Assembly (NCBI GenBank): GCA_964499865.1 | Contig: CAZCPY010000151.1 | Coordinates: forward strand, 1 to 7,081 | Length of the DNA stretch: 7,081 nucleotides | Direction: 5' to 3' | DNA from: JANOGU01 sp964499865 | GTDB taxonomy: Bacteria; Pseudomonadota; Alphaproteobacteria; Rhodobacterales; Rhodobacteraceae | Part shown: positions 1 to 7,081 of the stretch, in pieces | How the letters are laid out: each line of letters opens with the position of its first letter | How positions within the stretch are numbered: the stretch's first letter is position 1 | Made by a program: the position numbers and the translations under genes | Notes under the pieces: model-generated | What the model was told of the DNA's origin: nothing | Seen by the model: the letters and a program-made list of their open reading frames with translations, nothing else | Databases searched by the model: none

Positions 1-12
1 CTCCATTGAAGC
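1..12 (+). repeat. Partial repeat cut by the left window edge
   Basis: The first 12 bases, CTCCATTGAAGC, are exactly repeat positions 25-36: linker plus handle. The rest lies upstream, so the array continues to the left. The part that would show whether this copy shares the extra C of the next repeat is not visible. Confidence 0.97.
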
Positions 13-49
13 CGCCTGCCGCCGCGCCAACATTTGACGAACCGGCAAC

Positions 50-86
50 CTTTCCCACGTTCGTGAGGACGTGGCTCCATTGAAGC
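50..86 (+). repeat. Variant repeat with one inserted C (37 bases)
   Basis: This copy begins CTTTCCCACG, where all other complete copies begin CTTTCCACG. One extra C in the C run at repeat positions 5-6 explains it. Reading it as a 36-mer would need two substitutions instead. The rest of the unit is standard. The extra base falls just outside the 5' foot of the hairpin, so the 8-bp stem, GTGA loop and ATTGAAGC handle are all kept and processing should not suffer. It is the only variant I found among 97 complete repeats. A homopolymer sequencing error is an alternative. Confidence 0.9.
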
Positions 87-122
87 AACCCTGATCGAGT
101 CAAGTGTACCTCAAATCAAGCT

Positions 123-158
123 CTTTCCACGTTCGTGAGGACGTGGCTCCATTGAAGC
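123..158 (+). other. Repeat anatomy: crRNA hairpin and 8-nt handle (representative copy)
   Basis: Within the unit, positions 1-4 are CTTT. Positions 5-12 (CCACGTTC) pair with 17-24 (GGACGTGG) in an 8-bp stem containing one T-G wobble. Positions 13-16 are the loop GTGA, which fits the GNRA tetraloop pattern as RNA. Positions 25-28 are CTCC and 29-36 are ATTGAAGC. On the opposite strand the wobble becomes a C-A mismatch and the loop TCAC is not GNRA. In many type I and III systems Cas6 cuts 8 nt before the spacer. Here that would be between CTCC and ATTGAAGC, giving guides of about 70-75 nt: 8-nt handle, spacer, then 28 nt of the next repeat including the hairpin, before any 3' trimming. The cut site is inferred by analogy. 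Confidence 0.75.
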
Positions 159-3100
159 GAGATTCATTTGCTTGGTTTCTCCGGTTATCCTAAAACTTTC
201 CACGTTCGTGAGGACGTGGCTCCATTGAAGCACACTCCGGCGCTGGGCGAAATTGTGTTCCAAGAACTTTCCACGTTCGTGAGGACGTGGCTCCATTGAA
301 GCACCGGGTCCTTGCGCTAGAAGCTGACCGGCAAAATGCTTTCCACGTTCGTGAGGACGTGGCTCCATTGAAGCACTTGGCGATGAACAGACCAAGCTTG
401 CCGAGATCAATCTTTCCACGTTCGTGAGGACGTGGCTCCATTGAAGCTACAGATTGCGCCCTTTTTAGAGCAGCCGCCCGGCACTTTCCACGTTCGTGAG
501 GACGTGGCTCCATTGAAGCTTCAGCGGGCAATCTTTCCCCATTATTCAATAGCTCCTTTCCACGTTCGTGAGGACGTGGCTCCATTGAAGCCTGATCCCG
601 TCTTATGTAAGTCGTGATTAAAATCAACTTTCCACGTTCGTGAGGACGTGGCTCCATTGAAGCACCTAAAATGACCCTGCCTTTTACTTTTTTGACGGCT
701 CTTTCCACGTTCGTGAGGACGTGGCTCCATTGAAGCGATGAGCATTTCCATCGCAGTGTCAATGCTGTCGAGTTCTTTCCACGTTCGTGAGGACGTGGCT
801 CCATTGAAGCGCCGCTGACGGAGAGGCCGTTAAGCGGTAAACAAACTTTCCACGTTCGTGAGGACGTGGCTCCATTGAAGCCCGATAAAGCCCTTGAAAC
901 TGCTCTAGCTTGTGCTGCTTTCCACGTTCGTGAGGACGTGGCTCCATTGAAGCGATTCTTCTACTTCGTTAGCCGCTTCTCTAAGTCTACTTTCCACGTT
1001 CGTGAGGACGTGGCTCCATTGAAGCGTTGAAACGCGGTAGCTGAGGCCGAGGCTGATCGGCCTTTCCACGTTCGTGAGGACGTGGCTCCATTGAAGCCGC
1101 TGACGCCATCGCCATTGGCCACGCTCAAACCACCTTTCCACGTTCGTGAGGACGTGGCTCCATTGAAGCGCGGAAACAGCCGTTCTGCACCCATGTCTCG
1201 CTCAGCGCTTTCCACGTTCGTGAGGACGTGGCTCCATTGAAGCCGGCAAATGGACTGTACGTTCCGCCCGGAGGCGGCGGCTTTCCACGTTCGTGAGGAC
1301 GTGGCTCCATTGAAGCCAGCCAGCAACGCCTCACCGCGTCAAAACCAGCAAACACTTTCCACGTTCGTGAGGACGTGGCTCCATTGAAGCATGCTTTCCC
1401 GCATCCTCTCGACCTGCTTCGCGTCTTTCCACGTTCGTGAGGACGTGGCTCCATTGAAGCAGCCAATGTGGCAAGATCAAGTCTTTCCATTTTGAGGCTT
1501 TCCACGTTCGTGAGGACGTGGCTCCATTGAAGCCCGGAATACTGCACCGAGCAAAACAGGCCGCCCGGCTTTCCACGTTCGTGAGGACGTGGCTCCATTG
1601 AAGCCACAGACTTTCACGGAGAGGTTTTCCCTCAACGTCAGCCTTTCCACGTTCGTGAGGACGTGGCTCCATTGAAGCACGGCGAACGCGGCCAACAGTC
1701 TGACCGTTCCCGCTCTTTCCACGTTCGTGAGGACGTGGCTCCATTGAAGCAGAGATACCGAGCCATCTCCGTTGACCGTGAAAGCTGCTTTCCACGTTCG
1801 TGAGGACGTGGCTCCATTGAAGCGACGCCAACTGAGCAGCCAGCGCATCGCCGAGCATCTTTCCACGTTCGTGAGGACGTGGCTCCATTGAAGCTTGATT
1901 CCATGTTGTCGGCATTTGAAAGCCTGCAACTTTCCACGTTCGTGAGGACGTGGCTCCATTGAAGCCCTGCAAGGACTTGATCACGAACACGAACCCGATA
2001 GCTTTCCACGTTCGTGAGGACGTGGCTCCATTGAAGCCCCGTCCCGGTGACCAATACGCCAAAAGCTCCGCGTGCTTTCCACGTTCGTGAGGACGTGGCT
2101 CCATTGAAGCGTAGTTCGCGTTTGTCATTGTTTCATCCAGGTTGAGGCTTTCCACGTTCGTGAGGACGTGGCTCCATTGAAGCTAAGCTCGGAAGCCAAA
2201 ATCCTGTTCGTGATCGGCTTTCCACGTTCGTGAGGACGTGGCTCCATTGAAGCGTGCTACTCGCTCCCACCATGTGGCGGCTCGTTCCCCCTTTCCACGT
2301 TCGTGAGGACGTGGCTCCATTGAAGCCCTTTGGCCAACTGCCAAAATGTCGTGGCGTCTGGCTTTCCACGTTCGTGAGGACGTGGCTCCATTGAAGCGAA
2401 TTTACGCCACGCTCGCCGGATTGTTTTGGCGGCTTTCCACGTTCGTGAGGACGTGGCTCCATTGAAGCGCGTCTCGCGTCAAGATCATAGGCACGCAATC
2501 ATCAACGCTTTCCACGTTCGTGAGGACGTGGCTCCATTGAAGCGCGTGCTGCTGATTCATTGCAAGCCTTCCGGCGTCAACCTTTCCACGTTCGTGAGGA
2601 CGTGGCTCCATTGAAGCGCACTCGCTGCAATCGCAGCGAATGAAGACAATCTCGCTTTCCACGTTCGTGAGGACGTGGCTCCATTGAAGCATACAGTCGG
2701 TTTCTATGATCCAAATGGCCAATGGATCTTTCCACGTTCGTGAGGACGTGGCTCCATTGAAGCGCGCTTGATGCCGAGCCGCTGCCAGAACGCGGTAATG
2801 GCTTTCCACGTTCGTGAGGACGTGGCTCCATTGAAGCCACCTTTGCGCCGTCGTCCAGTCTCTTCACGCAGAATCTTTCCACGTTCGTGAGGACGTGGCT
2901 CCATTGAAGCTGCTTTGGGTAGTTTCAGTTTCACGTCGCGCCGCCTCCACTTTCCACGTTCGTGAGGACGTGGCTCCATTGAAGCCCGTCTGGCGTTGCC
3001 GATACAGCCGCACAGCATCCCGCTTTCCACGTTCGTGAGGACGTGGCTCCATTGAAGCCGGCGATGTCGTCAACGGCTACGGCAAGCGTTTTCCTTTCCA

Positions 3101-3780
3101 CGTTCGTGAGGACGTGGCTCCATTGAAGCTTCTTCGCTTCTTCCTTCGGCTTCAGGATGATTGCACCTTTCCACGTTCGTGAGGACGTGGCTCCATTGAA
3201 GCCGCGAAGTGCGCGAGTTTATGAAGCGAAAGCCACAGCTTTCCACGTTCGTGAGGACGTGGCTCCATTGAAGCCATTCAGGCAATCCCCGGCCACGCGG
3301 CAGGGGAGGAGCTTTCCACGTTCGTGAGGACGTGGCTCCATTGAAGCCTCCTTGGACAAGTAGACGCGCCCCGAATACTCTTCTTTCCACGTTCGTGAGG
3401 ACGTGGCTCCATTGAAGCGGCTTCTGACGGCGATTTGATGGATTCTTCGACAACTTTCCACGTTCGTGAGGACGTGGCTCCATTGAAGCAACTTCCCGCA
3501 CCTCCACCTGATTCGCCTTCAGCCACTTTCCACGTTCGTGAGGACGTGGCTCCATTGAAGCCGACTTACATGCTGCAAATCACGCAGGATGGCGTTGGCT
3601 TTCCACGTTCGTGAGGACGTGGCTCCATTGAAGCCGGGGCTGTGGTAAAAAGGCACGGTAAACGCGCCTTCTTTCCACGTTCGTGAGGACGTGGCTCCAT
3701 TGAAGCCTTTTAGAGGCTGCTCAGAGGAAGAAGTTTCCAGCCTTCTTTCCACGTTCGTGAGGACGTGGCTCCATTGAAGC

Positions 3781-3818
3781 GCCGCTCGCATCGTTTGCCC
3801 GGCTTGTGGCTTGGCGCG
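3781..3818 (+). other. Spacer 53, possible zinc-ribbon coding target
   Basis: Read forward in its first frame this spacer gives AARIVCPACGLA. The C-P-x-C-G element is the usual half of a zinc-ribbon or zinc-knuckle site, common in phage and plasmid replication, packaging and regulatory proteins. The second metal-binding half would lie outside the spacer. This reads the probable target; it is not a gene in this window. If right, the guide has the same sense as the target mRNA. Confidence 0.35.
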
Positions 3819-4074
3819 CTTTCCACGTTCGTGAGGACGTGGCTCCATTGAAGCACTTGCCGCCTGCCTCTGCCTTTTCGCTCAGTCTCCCCTTTCCACG
3901 TTCGTGAGGACGTGGCTCCATTGAAGCCAAGAATGAGGCGGGCGATTTAGGCGGCTCATCGCTGCTTTCCACGTTCGTGAGGACGTGGCTCCATTGAAGC
4001 CTTTTCCGACCGGCAACGCTTCGTTGATCGAATTCCCTCTTTCCACGTTCGTGAGGACGTGGCTCCATTGAAGC

Positions 4075-4110
4075 CAGAACGCGCCGTTCTGGGCTGTTTG
4101 ATTATGGAAG
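4075..4110 (+). other. Spacer 57, begins with a perfect 7-bp dyad
   Basis: CAGAACG (4075-4081) is followed by CGC and then its exact complement CGTTCTG (4085-4091), beginning at the first spacer base. In a guide RNA this could fold into a 7-bp hairpin directly after the handle, over the region used as seed in type I systems. The reverse reading FHNQTAQNGAFW looks protein-like, so the dyad may simply be coding sequence. Confidence 0.7.
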
Positions 4111-5824
4111 CTTTCCACGTTCGTGAGGACGTGGCTCCATTGAAGCCATCACACAACCGCCGCGCGGGCGGGCGACTGTGACTTTCCACGTTCGTGAGGA
4201 CGTGGCTCCATTGAAGCCCTGAGCGATCCAGCCCAGGTTGCGCTGAATGAAATACCTTTCCACGTTCGTGAGGACGTGGCTCCATTGAAGCCGAAGCCCG
4301 CGCTGCACCGTGTGGTTTCGCTGGCGGGCTTTCCACGTTCGTGAGGACGTGGCTCCATTGAAGCGGCGCGCGCCCGGCCTGTCCTGCGCCTGCACAGCAT
4401 CCTTTCCACGTTCGTGAGGACGTGGCTCCATTGAAGCTATGAGGCGCCAGAATGCCGGACGGTTGGTTTGACCTTTCCACGTTCGTGAGGACGTGGCTCC
4501 ATTGAAGCCGCTGTCTTAATTTCTTCTGTCAGCGTGTCTCTCAGGCCTTTCCACGTTCGTGAGGACGTGGCTCCATTGAAGCCCGCACCTCACCCGTGCG
4601 CCGGGGACATCCGACGCACCTTTCCACGTTCGTGAGGACGTGGCTCCATTGAAGCTGGAGGCCAACGGCACGGCGCGGTTGGTTGCTGGTGGGCCTTTCC
4701 ACGTTCGTGAGGACGTGGCTCCATTGAAGCGCGGAAACAAAAAACAAACCGACGCGACGTGTCGCCCTTTCCACGTTCGTGAGGACGTGGCTCCATTGAA
4801 GCGCAGCGTTTTCTTCTCGCCCCTGGTGACGGTGCCCACACCTTTCCACGTTCGTGAGGACGTGGCTCCATTGAAGCCGCGATTTTGCTGATGAGATAGA
4901 TCGCTACGCGGCCAACTTTCCACGTTCGTGAGGACGTGGCTCCATTGAAGCGCACTCCCGGCGATTGGCTCGGTGGTGTCACGTCCGCCTTTCCACGTTC
5001 GTGAGGACGTGGCTCCATTGAAGCGACTGCCTCGGCTGCACGGTTCAACGCGCGCCCGGCCTTTCCACGTTCGTGAGGACGTGGCTCCATTGAAGCTGAA
5101 TCTGCGAGGGCGCTTCGCGTATTCGTTCAATTTCTTTCCACGTTCGTGAGGACGTGGCTCCATTGAAGCGCATCTCTAGCGTTCTGGATTCTGATGAGCC
5201 AGACGCGCTTTCCACGTTCGTGAGGACGTGGCTCCATTGAAGCAACGTGTTCGCCAAACACATAAGCCATTCCATCAAACCTTTCCACGTTCGTGAGGAC
5301 GTGGCTCCATTGAAGCGAGCGTCGCGGCATTTCACCGCTGGCATCTGACCGCTTTCCACGTTCGTGAGGACGTGGCTCCATTGAAGCCCGGAGAGAACAA
5401 CCGGGCGACGGCGGAACCGAAGGGCACTTTCCACGTTCGTGAGGACGTGGCTCCATTGAAGCTCGTCTTTGCCTGCCCGCTCGCGCTGCGCTTCCAGGTC
5501 TTTCCACGTTCGTGAGGACGTGGCTCCATTGAAGCCCAGCTATTCAGCGCAGAACGCCCGGTTTGTAAACTTTCCACGTTCGTGAGGACGTGGCTCCATT
5601 GAAGCTCCTTTTGGTTGATCTTGCTCGCCAGCCGAAGCCAGCGCTTTCCACGTTCGTGAGGACGTGGCTCCATTGAAGCCGGGCTTTCGGCGGCGGGGGA
5701 CATTCTTGATCCTGCGCTTTCCACGTTCGTGAGGACGTGGCTCCATTGAAGCTAATCCTGCGCTTCGGATCGAATCGGCAAACCGCTTCTTTCCACGTTC
5801 GTGAGGACGTGGCTCCATTGAAGC

Positions 5825-5861
5825 TGATTTTTTAGCGAGTCGTGCGATTCGCTGGAAATCT
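5825..5861 (+). other. Spacer 81, T6 tract and 9-bp dyad
   Basis: Six Ts (5828-5833) are followed by AGCGAGTCG (5834-5842), TG, and CGATTCGCT (5845-5853), an inverted repeat with one G-T wobble. The T tract lies before the dyad on the + strand, so it is not an intrinsic terminator for the array. The reverse reading DFQRIARLAKKS is protein-like. The target could be coding or a structured phage site. Confidence 0.65.
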
Positions 5862-6553
5862 CTTTCCACGTTCGTGAGGACGTGGCTCCATTGAAGCACC
5901 GATCAGTCCAGCAACGTCGGCGAGTTCGTGCAACTTTCCACGTTCGTGAGGACGTGGCTCCATTGAAGCGGGTACGGACTCGACCGTGCAAGACTTAATA
6001 TCAACCTTTCCACGTTCGTGAGGACGTGGCTCCATTGAAGCCCCGACGCCTGCGGGAAGATGACATTCCCTATATGACTTTCCACGTTCGTGAGGACGTG
6101 GCTCCATTGAAGCCGGATACGGCGGGCGCAGCGGCGGGCGGCAGTGTGACCTTTCCACGTTCGTGAGGACGTGGCTCCATTGAAGCAATGCCTGCGCTTC
6201 GACGCTTTCCGCCGTCACAGTCGCTTTCCACGTTCGTGAGGACGTGGCTCCATTGAAGCGAGCAATGGGCGCTGGCTCTGCGCTTTCACGGTTTTCTTTC
6301 CACGTTCGTGAGGACGTGGCTCCATTGAAGCTGTTGTTTACATCGCCCGGATAACCGTACATTGAACCTCTTTCCACGTTCGTGAGGACGTGGCTCCATT
6401 GAAGCAACTGGCTCAAGTAACAGCGGCAACCCGATTGATCGGTCTTTCCACGTTCGTGAGGACGTGGCTCCATTGAAGCATTCACCCAGACGGCACGAAC
6501 CAGAGGGTTTACACGCCCTTTCCACGTTCGTGAGGACGTGGCTCCATTGAAGC

Positions 6554-6589
6554 AAATCGGATTTTCCAGCGCAATGCGTGGAATATCAG
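6554..6589 (+). other. Spacer 91, resembles a phage gene read in reverse
   Basis: The reverse complement reads DIPRIALENPI. From memory, a conserved phage and prophage protein family related to DNA cytosine methyltransferases carries an IPRIAIENP-like segment before a QPWxFGH-like motif. If correct, this spacer came from such a gene, and a + strand guide would be complementary to its mRNA. This rests on an 11-residue reading and recall, not on a search. Confidence 0.45.
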
Positions 6590-7062
6590 CTTTCCACGTT
6601 CGTGAGGACGTGGCTCCATTGAAGCTGCTATTCGCGCTCTCGCGATTGCGGGGCGGCGGGCACTTTCCACGTTCGTGAGGACGTGGCTCCATTGAAGCGG
6701 CAGTATGTGACACCAAGCGCATTGAGTCGGCGGCTTTCCACGTTCGTGAGGACGTGGCTCCATTGAAGCGTTCTCAATTTCCGCCAAATTCGCCGCGATG
6801 GCTTCAGCTTTCCACGTTCGTGAGGACGTGGCTCCATTGAAGCCCTTTGTGTTGGTGAACCTTGTGTCTGGTGACGCGGCTTTCCACGTTCGTGAGGACG
6901 TGGCTCCATTGAAGCCTTGAAGCGACAACGGATGATGCGCTGGCCGCCATCTTCTTTCCACGTTCGTGAGGACGTGGCTCCATTGAAGCCAGATTGATAA
7001 GGCCGGTGTCGAATTCGCTGCCAGGACTTTCCACGTTCGTGAGGACGTGGCTCCATTGAAGC

Positions 7063-7081
7063 ACATTTCCAAATACGTACT
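7063..7081 (+). other. Partial spacer 98 cut by the right window edge
   Basis: The 19 bases after the last repeat match no other spacer and stop at the window edge, well short of the 34-39 expected. The array most likely continues with another repeat some 15-20 bases further on, although this could instead be the first bases of the trailing flank. Confidence 0.8.

Larger units (their letters stand above)
13..2432 (+). other. Spacers 1-34
   Basis: Lengths in order: 37,36,37,35,36,37,36,36,36,37,38,35,36,36,36,36,38,37,38,34,37,35,38,36,37,35,35,36,37,37,34,37,35,35. If the leader is to the left, these are the most recently acquired spacers in view. No two look alike. Many have an uninterrupted, protein-like reading in at least one frame. 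Forward examples: EIHLLGFSGYPK (159-195), PDKALETALACA (882-917), ADAIAIGHAQT (1098-1133). Reverse examples: ELLNNGERLPAE (520-555), AVKKVKGRVILG (664-700), MLGDALAAQLAS (1824-1858), VAGFQMPTTWNQ (1895-1929), LNLDETMTNANY (2111-2147). This fits coding protospacers, but a 12-codon frame is open by chance about half the time, so no single reading is proof. Targets were not identified. Confidence 0.95.
2469..4915 (+). other. Spacers 35-68
   Basis: Lengths in order: 39,38,37,37,38,37,39,37,35,37,36,37,35,35,36,37,36,38,38,37,37,38,36,35,38,37,37,35,38,37,39,36,39,38, averaging slightly longer than the first 34 (37.0 against 36.2). All look unique. Forward protein-like readings: ALAAIAANEDNL (2618-2654), TVGFYDPNGQW (2691-2727), GDVVNGYGKRF (3059-3093), REVREFMKRKPQ (3203-3238), TYMLQITQDGVG (3562-3598), RDFADEIDRYAA (4878-4915). 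Reverse readings: IILKPKEEAK (3130-3166), WLKANQVEVREV (3490-3525), GAFTVPFYHSPG (3635-3670), LRDTLTEEIKTA (4509-4546). Targets remain unknown. Confidence 0.95.
4952..7026 (+). other. Spacers 69-97
   Basis: Lengths in order: 37,36,37,38,37,35,39,37,34,38,37,36,37,36,36,36,37,37,36,38,38,38,36,37,35,38,36,38,37. If the leader is to the left these are the oldest in view, yet their flanking repeats show no decay, so the array end is probably not close. Forward readings: GYGLDRARLNIN (5970-6005), EQWALALRFHGF (6260-6295), IHPDGTNQRVYT (6480-6517), PFVLVNLVSGDA (6844-6879), QIDKAGVEFAAR (6990-7026). Reverse readings: FDGMAYVFGEHV (5244-5280), GSMYGYPGDVNN (6332-6369), DIPRIALENPI (6554-6589). Several spacers, such as 5898-5933, read well on both strands, so coding direction cannot be settled by eye. 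Confidence 0.95.
50..7062 (+). repeat. 97 complete direct repeats (36 bases each; the first is 37)
   Basis: Repeat starts: 50, 123, 196, 267, 339, 412, 484, 556, 628, 701, 775, 846, 918, 990, 1062, 1134, 1208, 1281, 1355, 1425, 1498, 1569, 1643, 1715, 1788, 1859, 1930, 2002, 2075, 2148, 2218, 2291, 2362, 2433, 2508, 2582, 2655, 2728, 2802, 2875, 2950, 3023, 3094, 3167, 3239, 3312, 3383, 3454, 3526, 3599, 3671, 3745, 3819, 3892, 3965, 4039, 4111, 4182, 4256, 4329, 4402, 4473, 4547, 4620, 4695, 4767, 4842, 4916, 4989, 5061, 5134, 5208, 5281, 5352, 5427, 5500, 5570, 5644, 5717, 5789, 5862, 5934, 6006, 6078, 6151, 6224, 6296, 6370, 6444, 6518, 6590, 6663, 6734, 6808, 6880, 6954, 7027. Each ends 35 bases later, except 50-86. 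Both boundary bases (first C, last C) are constant, which fixes the unit at 36. Apart from the copy at 50, I read all as identical. Spacers are the gaps between them. Confidence 0.98.
1..7081 (+). CRISPR. Interior of a very large CRISPR array, open at both ends
   Basis: The array would be transcribed as a long precursor and cut within each repeat into guide RNAs that direct a Cas effector against matching mobile DNA or RNA. A 36-base repeat appears 97 times in full plus one partial copy, separated by 97 complete unique spacers of 34-39 bases. Repeats make up about half of the window (3,505 bases). The period is 70 to 75 bases without interruption. I saw no duplicated spacer, no insertion and no missing repeat. 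The repeat ends in ATTGAAGC and carries a hairpin that pairs best on the + strand, which points to Cas6-type processing (type I or III) and left-to-right transcription. The leader, terminal repeat and cas genes are outside. The array call is essentially certain; strand and type are inferences. Confidence 0.99.

Noticed and set aside
533..538. CTTTCC (the repeat start) inside spacers at 533, 1394, 1483 and 6205 as remnants of degenerate repeats
   Set aside because: None continues into the rest of the repeat and the surrounding period is undisturbed. Four is slightly above chance expectation but shows no further structure.
688..693. T6 tract in a spacer as a possible intrinsic terminator inside the array
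   Set aside because: The nearest hairpin, that of the repeat at 628-663, ends more than 30 bases before the T run, too far for intrinsic termination. The T6 at 5828-5833 is likewise about 15 bases past the preceding repeat hairpin.
2426..2614. Plus-strand open frames with FHVREDVAPLK periodicity (also at 432-617 and 4640-4891)
   Set aside because: Same artefact in the one stop-free forward frame of the repeat.
4367..4378. 12-base match CGCGCGCCCGGC shared with 5049-5060 as a possible spacer relationship
   Set aside because: The match lies at different positions in the two spacers and is low-complexity G+C. With 97 spacers such a match is not surprising.
5709..5762. ATCCTGCG near the end of one spacer and again at the start of the next, as a partial spacer duplication
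   Set aside because: Only 8 bases are shared and the remaining sequences are unrelated.
5832..6722. Long minus-strand open frame (about 296 codons), and similar ones along the window, as possible repeat proteins
   Set aside because: They consist only of the reverse-translated CRISPR repeat alternating with unrelated spacer translations. They exist because the repeat lacks stops on that strand. No ribosome-binding context or conserved domain supports them.
1..7081. cas genes, a leader promoter or a tracrRNA-like element within the window
   Set aside because: Every base is accounted for by regularly spaced repeats and spacers. No gap is longer than 39 bases.

Overview
The whole 7,081-base window is the inside of one very large CRISPR array. 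A 36-base repeat occurs 97 times in full, plus the last 12 bases of another copy at the left edge (1-12). The repeats enclose 97 complete spacers of 34-39 bases (mean about 36.7) and the first 19 bases of another spacer at the right edge (7063-7081). The repeat-to-repeat period is 70-75 bases throughout. Both edges cut through the array, so its true size is larger than seen here, and the leader, the terminal repeat and any cas genes lie outside. I find no protein gene, RNA gene other than the array, insertion sequence or promoter in the window.

Layout: 1-12 is a repeat tail. 50-86 is a repeat with one extra C (37 bases). From 123 to 7062, 96 repeats that I read as identical alternate with non-repeating spacers. 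7063-7081 is a truncated spacer. Each repeat has a lead-in CTTT, an 8-bp stem around a GTGA loop, the linker CTCC and the tail ATTGAAGC. The tail resembles the 8-nt 5' handle (AUUGAAAC/G type) left by Cas6-type processing in many type I and type III systems. The hairpin is also better paired in the + strand RNA: a G-U wobble and a GNRA-type loop, against a C-A mismatch on the other strand. I therefore infer left-to-right transcription, with the leader and the newest spacers to the left. Subtype cannot be assigned without cas genes.

The reverse strand of the repeat has no stop codon in any of its three frames. Long open frames therefore run along the minus strand, with the periodic peptides ASMEPRPHERGK, FNGATSSRTWK and LQWSHVLTNVE. 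They are artefacts and are not annotated as genes.

The organism cannot be named. The repeat is 20/36 G+C, and the mixed-composition spacers suggest a bacterium (or archaeon) of moderate to fairly high G+C with a long history of exposure to mobile elements. Many spacers can be read as fragments of protein-coding DNA. One (6554-6589, read in reverse) resembles a conserved segment of a phage protein family I recall. All target assignments are tentative without a search.
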